A DNA stretch of 64,000 nt from positions 4,588,001 to 4,652,000 of the forward strand of contig NC_013441.1 in NCBI RefSeq assembly GCF_000024785.1. Reading direction: 5' to 3'. The translations under genes were made by a program, and so were the position numbers. Below the pieces are notes generated by a model that did no database searches, was not told where the DNA came from, and saw only the letters and a program-made list of their open reading frames with translations. Shown here one piece after another: positions 61,948-64,000 of the stretch (position 1 is the first letter of the stretch; every line of letters starts with the position of its first letter). The DNA is from Gordonia bronchialis DSM 43247 (GTDB taxonomy: Bacteria; Actinomycetota; Actinomycetes; Mycobacteriales; Mycobacteriaceae).

Positions 61948-63471
61948 GGTGTCAGCCGGCCGGTCACCCTGCTCGCGCAGCAGGACGAAGGCCGCCACCC
62001 CGGCCGCGGCGGTGATCGCGACGGCCACCCACACGGCGTTGTGCAAGCCGTCCATGAAGACCTCCTGGACGGCGGCCTCGATCGCGGGTCGCAGCCCCGA
62101 CGGTGCCCCCTCGGCTACCGCACCGCCCGCCATCACCGACTGCTGTGCCGCGTCGACGGCCTCGCGAGGCAGGCCCAGTCCGGAAAGACGGTCTCCCACA
62201 CCGGCCAGATAGGCCGACGTCAGAACCGAACCGAGGACCGCGACCCCGAGCGTGCCGCCGACCTCACGCGTCGTGTCGTTCACCGCGCTCCCGGCGCCCG
62301 CTTGTTCCGGCCGCGACGAGTCCATGATCATCTGCGTGCACGGTCCGGAGATGAACGCGAGTCCCACCGCCATCAGCGACATCGACCAGATGATCAGCTC
62401 CCAGTATCCCGAGAACCGGGAGGCGATCTCGACCAGACCGAACCCCGCGGACATCACGAAGGCGCCGAACACCGCGACCAGCCGCGGGCCGAACCGGTGC
62501 GAGAGCGCCATCGCCACCGGCGAGAGGACCGCCATCACGATCGCGAACGGCAGGGTACGAAGGCCCGCCTCCAGCGGCCCATATCCCTTGACGCCCTGGA
62601 AGAACTGGGTGATCAGGAAGATGAAGCCGAACAGCGCGAAGAAGGCGACGCTGATCATGCCGGCGGCCGTGGCGAATCGGCGGTTGGCGAACAGCCGGAC
62701 GTCGAGGATCGGATGGTCGATGGAGAGCTGGCGCCGGGCGAACACGCCCAGGATCGCCACGGCCGCAACGATTCCACCGATGGTGCGGAAGGTGAGCCAG
62801 CCGACGTGGGGCCCCTCGATCACCGAGTAGGTGAGCAGACCGAGGCCGGCGACGGACAGCGCCAGGCCGGGCAGATCGAATCGGGAGACCGTCTCGGGGC
62901 GTGTGCCGGGAACGACGAGAAGGATTGCGGCAAGGGCGATCACGCCGAGTGGAACGTTGACCCAGAACACCGAGGTCCAGGAGAAGTGCTCCAGCAGCCA
63001 GCCGCCCAGAACGGGTCCCACCGCCACGGCGACCCCTGACGTCGCAGCCCAGACCCCGACTGCCGCAGCACGTTCGCGCGGCTGCGTGAACACCGTGGTG
63101 ACGATGGCGAGAGTTGCCGGGAAGACCAGTGCGGCAAACATTCCGAGTGCGCCGCGAGCGGCGATGAGTTGGCCGAGGCCCTGTGACCCGGCTGCCAGCA
63201 CCGAGACCGCGGTGAAACCGACGATGCCGGTGATGAGCATGCGGCGGTGGCCGAACCGGTCACCGAGGTAACCGCCGGTGAGCAGCAGTCCGGCGAAGAC
63301 CAGCGTGTAGGCGTCGACGATCCATTGCAGTCCGGAGATGCCGGCGTCGAGGTCTCGCGCCATGGTCGGGAGTGCGACGTTGACGATCGTGTTGTCGACC
63401 ATCACGAGCAGCTCGGCGAAGCAGAGGGCGGCCAGCGCCCACCAGCGATTGTTCAGAACGGTTCCGTTCAT
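61909..63471 (-). CDS. MFS drug exporter, DHA2 (EmrB/QacA) family
   Basis: The 520-residue transporter has fourteen predicted membrane helices, motif A-like GYLGDRFGHRRML and the long hydrophobic C-terminal half of DHA2 exporters. It would expel toxic compounds using the proton gradient. It starts with ATG 63471 and is divergent from a TetR gene whose product probably represses it. The 3' end overlaps the ferredoxin reductase gene on the other strand. Confidence 0.88.
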   Translation of the reverse strand: MNGTVLNNRWWALAALCFAELLVMVDNTIVNVALPTMARDLDAGISGLQWIVDAYTLVFAGLLLTGGYLGDRFGHRRMLITGIVGFTAVSVLAAGSQGLGQLIAARGALGMFAALVFPATLAIVTTVFTQPRERAAAVGVWAATSGVAVAVGPVLGGWLLEHFSWTSVFWVNVPLGVIALAAILLVVPGTRPETVSRFDLPGLALSVAGLGLLTYSVIEGPHVGWLTFRTIGGIVAAVAILGVFARRQLSIDHPILDVRLFANRRFATAAGMISVAFFALFGFIFLITQFFQGVKGYGPLEAGLRTLPFAIVMAVLSPVAMALSHRFGPRLVAVFGAFVMSAGFGLVEIASRFSGYWELIIWSMSLMAVGLAFISGPCTQMIMDSSRPEQAGAGSAVNDTTREVGGTLGVAVLGSVLTSAYLAGVGDRLSGLGLPREAVDAAQQSVMAGGAVAEGAPSGLRPAIEAAVQEVFMDGLHNAVWVAVAITAAAGVAAFVLLREQGDRPADTSEIEGEIASVTA

Positions 63472-63558
63472 GGGTTTGCCCTTCGGCGATCGAAGCGGTC
63501 GACGTCCAGCGATAGTGGAACATCGATCTACTGTTATAGGACGTTGTTCTATTCAAGA

Positions 63559-63571
63559 AGAACACTGTTCT
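63559..63571. promoter_or_regulatory. Probable TetR operator between the exporter and its regulator
   Basis: The 13-bp perfect palindrome AGAACA-C-TGTTCT sits 14 nt before the TetR start. A second GTTCT...AGAAC pair lies at 63546-63563 and overlaps it, as expected for an operator serving both genes. Confidence 0.5.
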
Positions 63572-63585
63572 AGTACGATGTCAAT

Positions 63586-64000
63586 ATGTCTGGCGCCAAA
63601 TCCCCTCCGAAGGCCCGTACGCGCACGTCGGGCGCCGATATCCGGCCGGGACTGATCGCGGCGGGGCGTCGGATCCTGGAACGCTCGGGGCCGTCGGGGC
63701 TGACCGTCCGCGCGGTCGCCACGGAGGCGGGGGTGGCGCCGATGGGCGTCTACAACCACTTCGACGGCAAGGAGGGACTACTCGCCGCCCTGGTGACCGA
63801 CGGATTCGCCGACTTCGCACGCCGGGTCGCGACCACCGACGCCGACCCGGCGCTCCGACTACGCAACAGTGGTCGCGCCTACCGCGAGTTCGCGCTCGCG
63901 AACCCTGAGCTGTATGCGCTGATGTTCTCCAGCGAATGCGAGGCCGACACCGAGACCGCCGCCGACGCCTTCCACGTGTTCGCCGAGGTCATCCGATACG
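63586..64000 (+). CDS. TetR-family regulator, cut by the window edge
   Basis: The first 138 codons are visible and open to the end. The N-terminal HTH (TVRAVATEAGVAPMGVYNHFDGKEGLL) is typical of TetR. The ligand domain begins with AYREFALANPELYALMF, which matches the TetR C-terminal WHG-type domain. It is divergent from the DHA2 exporter and probably represses it until a drug-like ligand binds. The start ATG 63586 has no strong ribosome site. Confidence 0.85.
   Translation, partial: MSGAKSPPKARTRTSGADIRPGLIAAGRRILERSGPSGLTVRAVATEAGVAPMGVYNHFDGKEGLLAALVTDGFADFARRVATTDADPALRLRNSGRAYREFALANPELYALMFSSECEADTETAADAFHVFAEVIRY

Overview
The window is GC-rich actinobacterial chromosome, most likely Gordonia or a close mycolic-acid-containing relative. 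This rests on gene content: a DUF222/HNH (REP13E12-type) endonuclease under a LexA box, two cutinase-family proteins, a WS/DGAT wax ester/triacylglycerol synthase, an EphD-type hydrolase-SDR fusion, an EtfD-AspC gene pair as at Mycobacterium tuberculosis Rv0338c-Rv0337c, and a SigF/UsfX pair. The genus is an inference; no rRNA or tRNA gene was seen.

Layout. 1-2.0 kb: start of an AidB-like acyl-CoA dehydrogenase and a PaaX regulator, separated by an intact IS630-family element whose transposase stop codon is formed by the TA target duplication. 2.1-8.7 kb: FAD/Rieske oxidoreductase, SDR, SOS-type DUF222 endonuclease, carotenoid-dehydrogenase-like flavoprotein, SRPBCC protein. 8.75-10.3 kb: two long tandem-repeat arrays flanking a stress-type SDR. 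10.3-16.2 kb: a general-stress block with sigF, its anti-sigma factor rsbW/usfX, two STAS proteins, a GAF-ANTAR protein, and a module of an MTQ2/HemK2-like methyltransferase, a CDGSH iron-sulfur protein and a heme-oxygenase-like diiron (HDO) enzyme. Five promoters in this block match the SigF pattern GTTT-N15/16-GGG(T/A)A, so the module is probably part of the SigF response. 16.3-29.3 kb: twin cutinases, zwf (frameshifted), GH15 glucoamylase/trehalase, a MacS-type two-component pair, DUF2339 membrane protein, YciI plus ECF sigma factor (frameshifted), cinA (frameshifted), zinc alcohol dehydrogenase. 29.4-37.3 kb: xdhC, moxR, a VWA gene and form II coxS-coxL-coxM-coxG. 37.4-40.2 kb: nitroreductase, three small secreted proteins, DUF6766 membrane protein. 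40.2-46.2 kb: TetR, KshA-like Rieske oxygenase, dihydrodipicolinate-reductase-like enzyme, SDR, a decayed hydrolase and a StyA-like flavoprotein. 46.3-52.7 kb: acyltransferase-3/SGNH, flavodoxin-like reductase, a frameshifted membrane protein, DUF6480, YdcF, WS/DGAT. 53-58 kb: etfD with an unusually long tail carrying seven GFGM-type basic repeats, then aspC. 58-62 kb: ephD, a diiron PF10118 protein and a ferredoxin reductase as one operon. 61.9-64 kb: DHA2-type MFS exporter and its divergent TetR regulator, cut by the window edge.

The most interesting points are the SigF-controlled HDO/CDGSH/methyltransferase module, the repeat tail of EtfD, and the EphD-diiron-reductase operon. Four otherwise intact genes carry five small indels, mostly in short G/C runs; this looks more like uncorrected assembly error than four independent gene losses, and should be settled before any biological reading.
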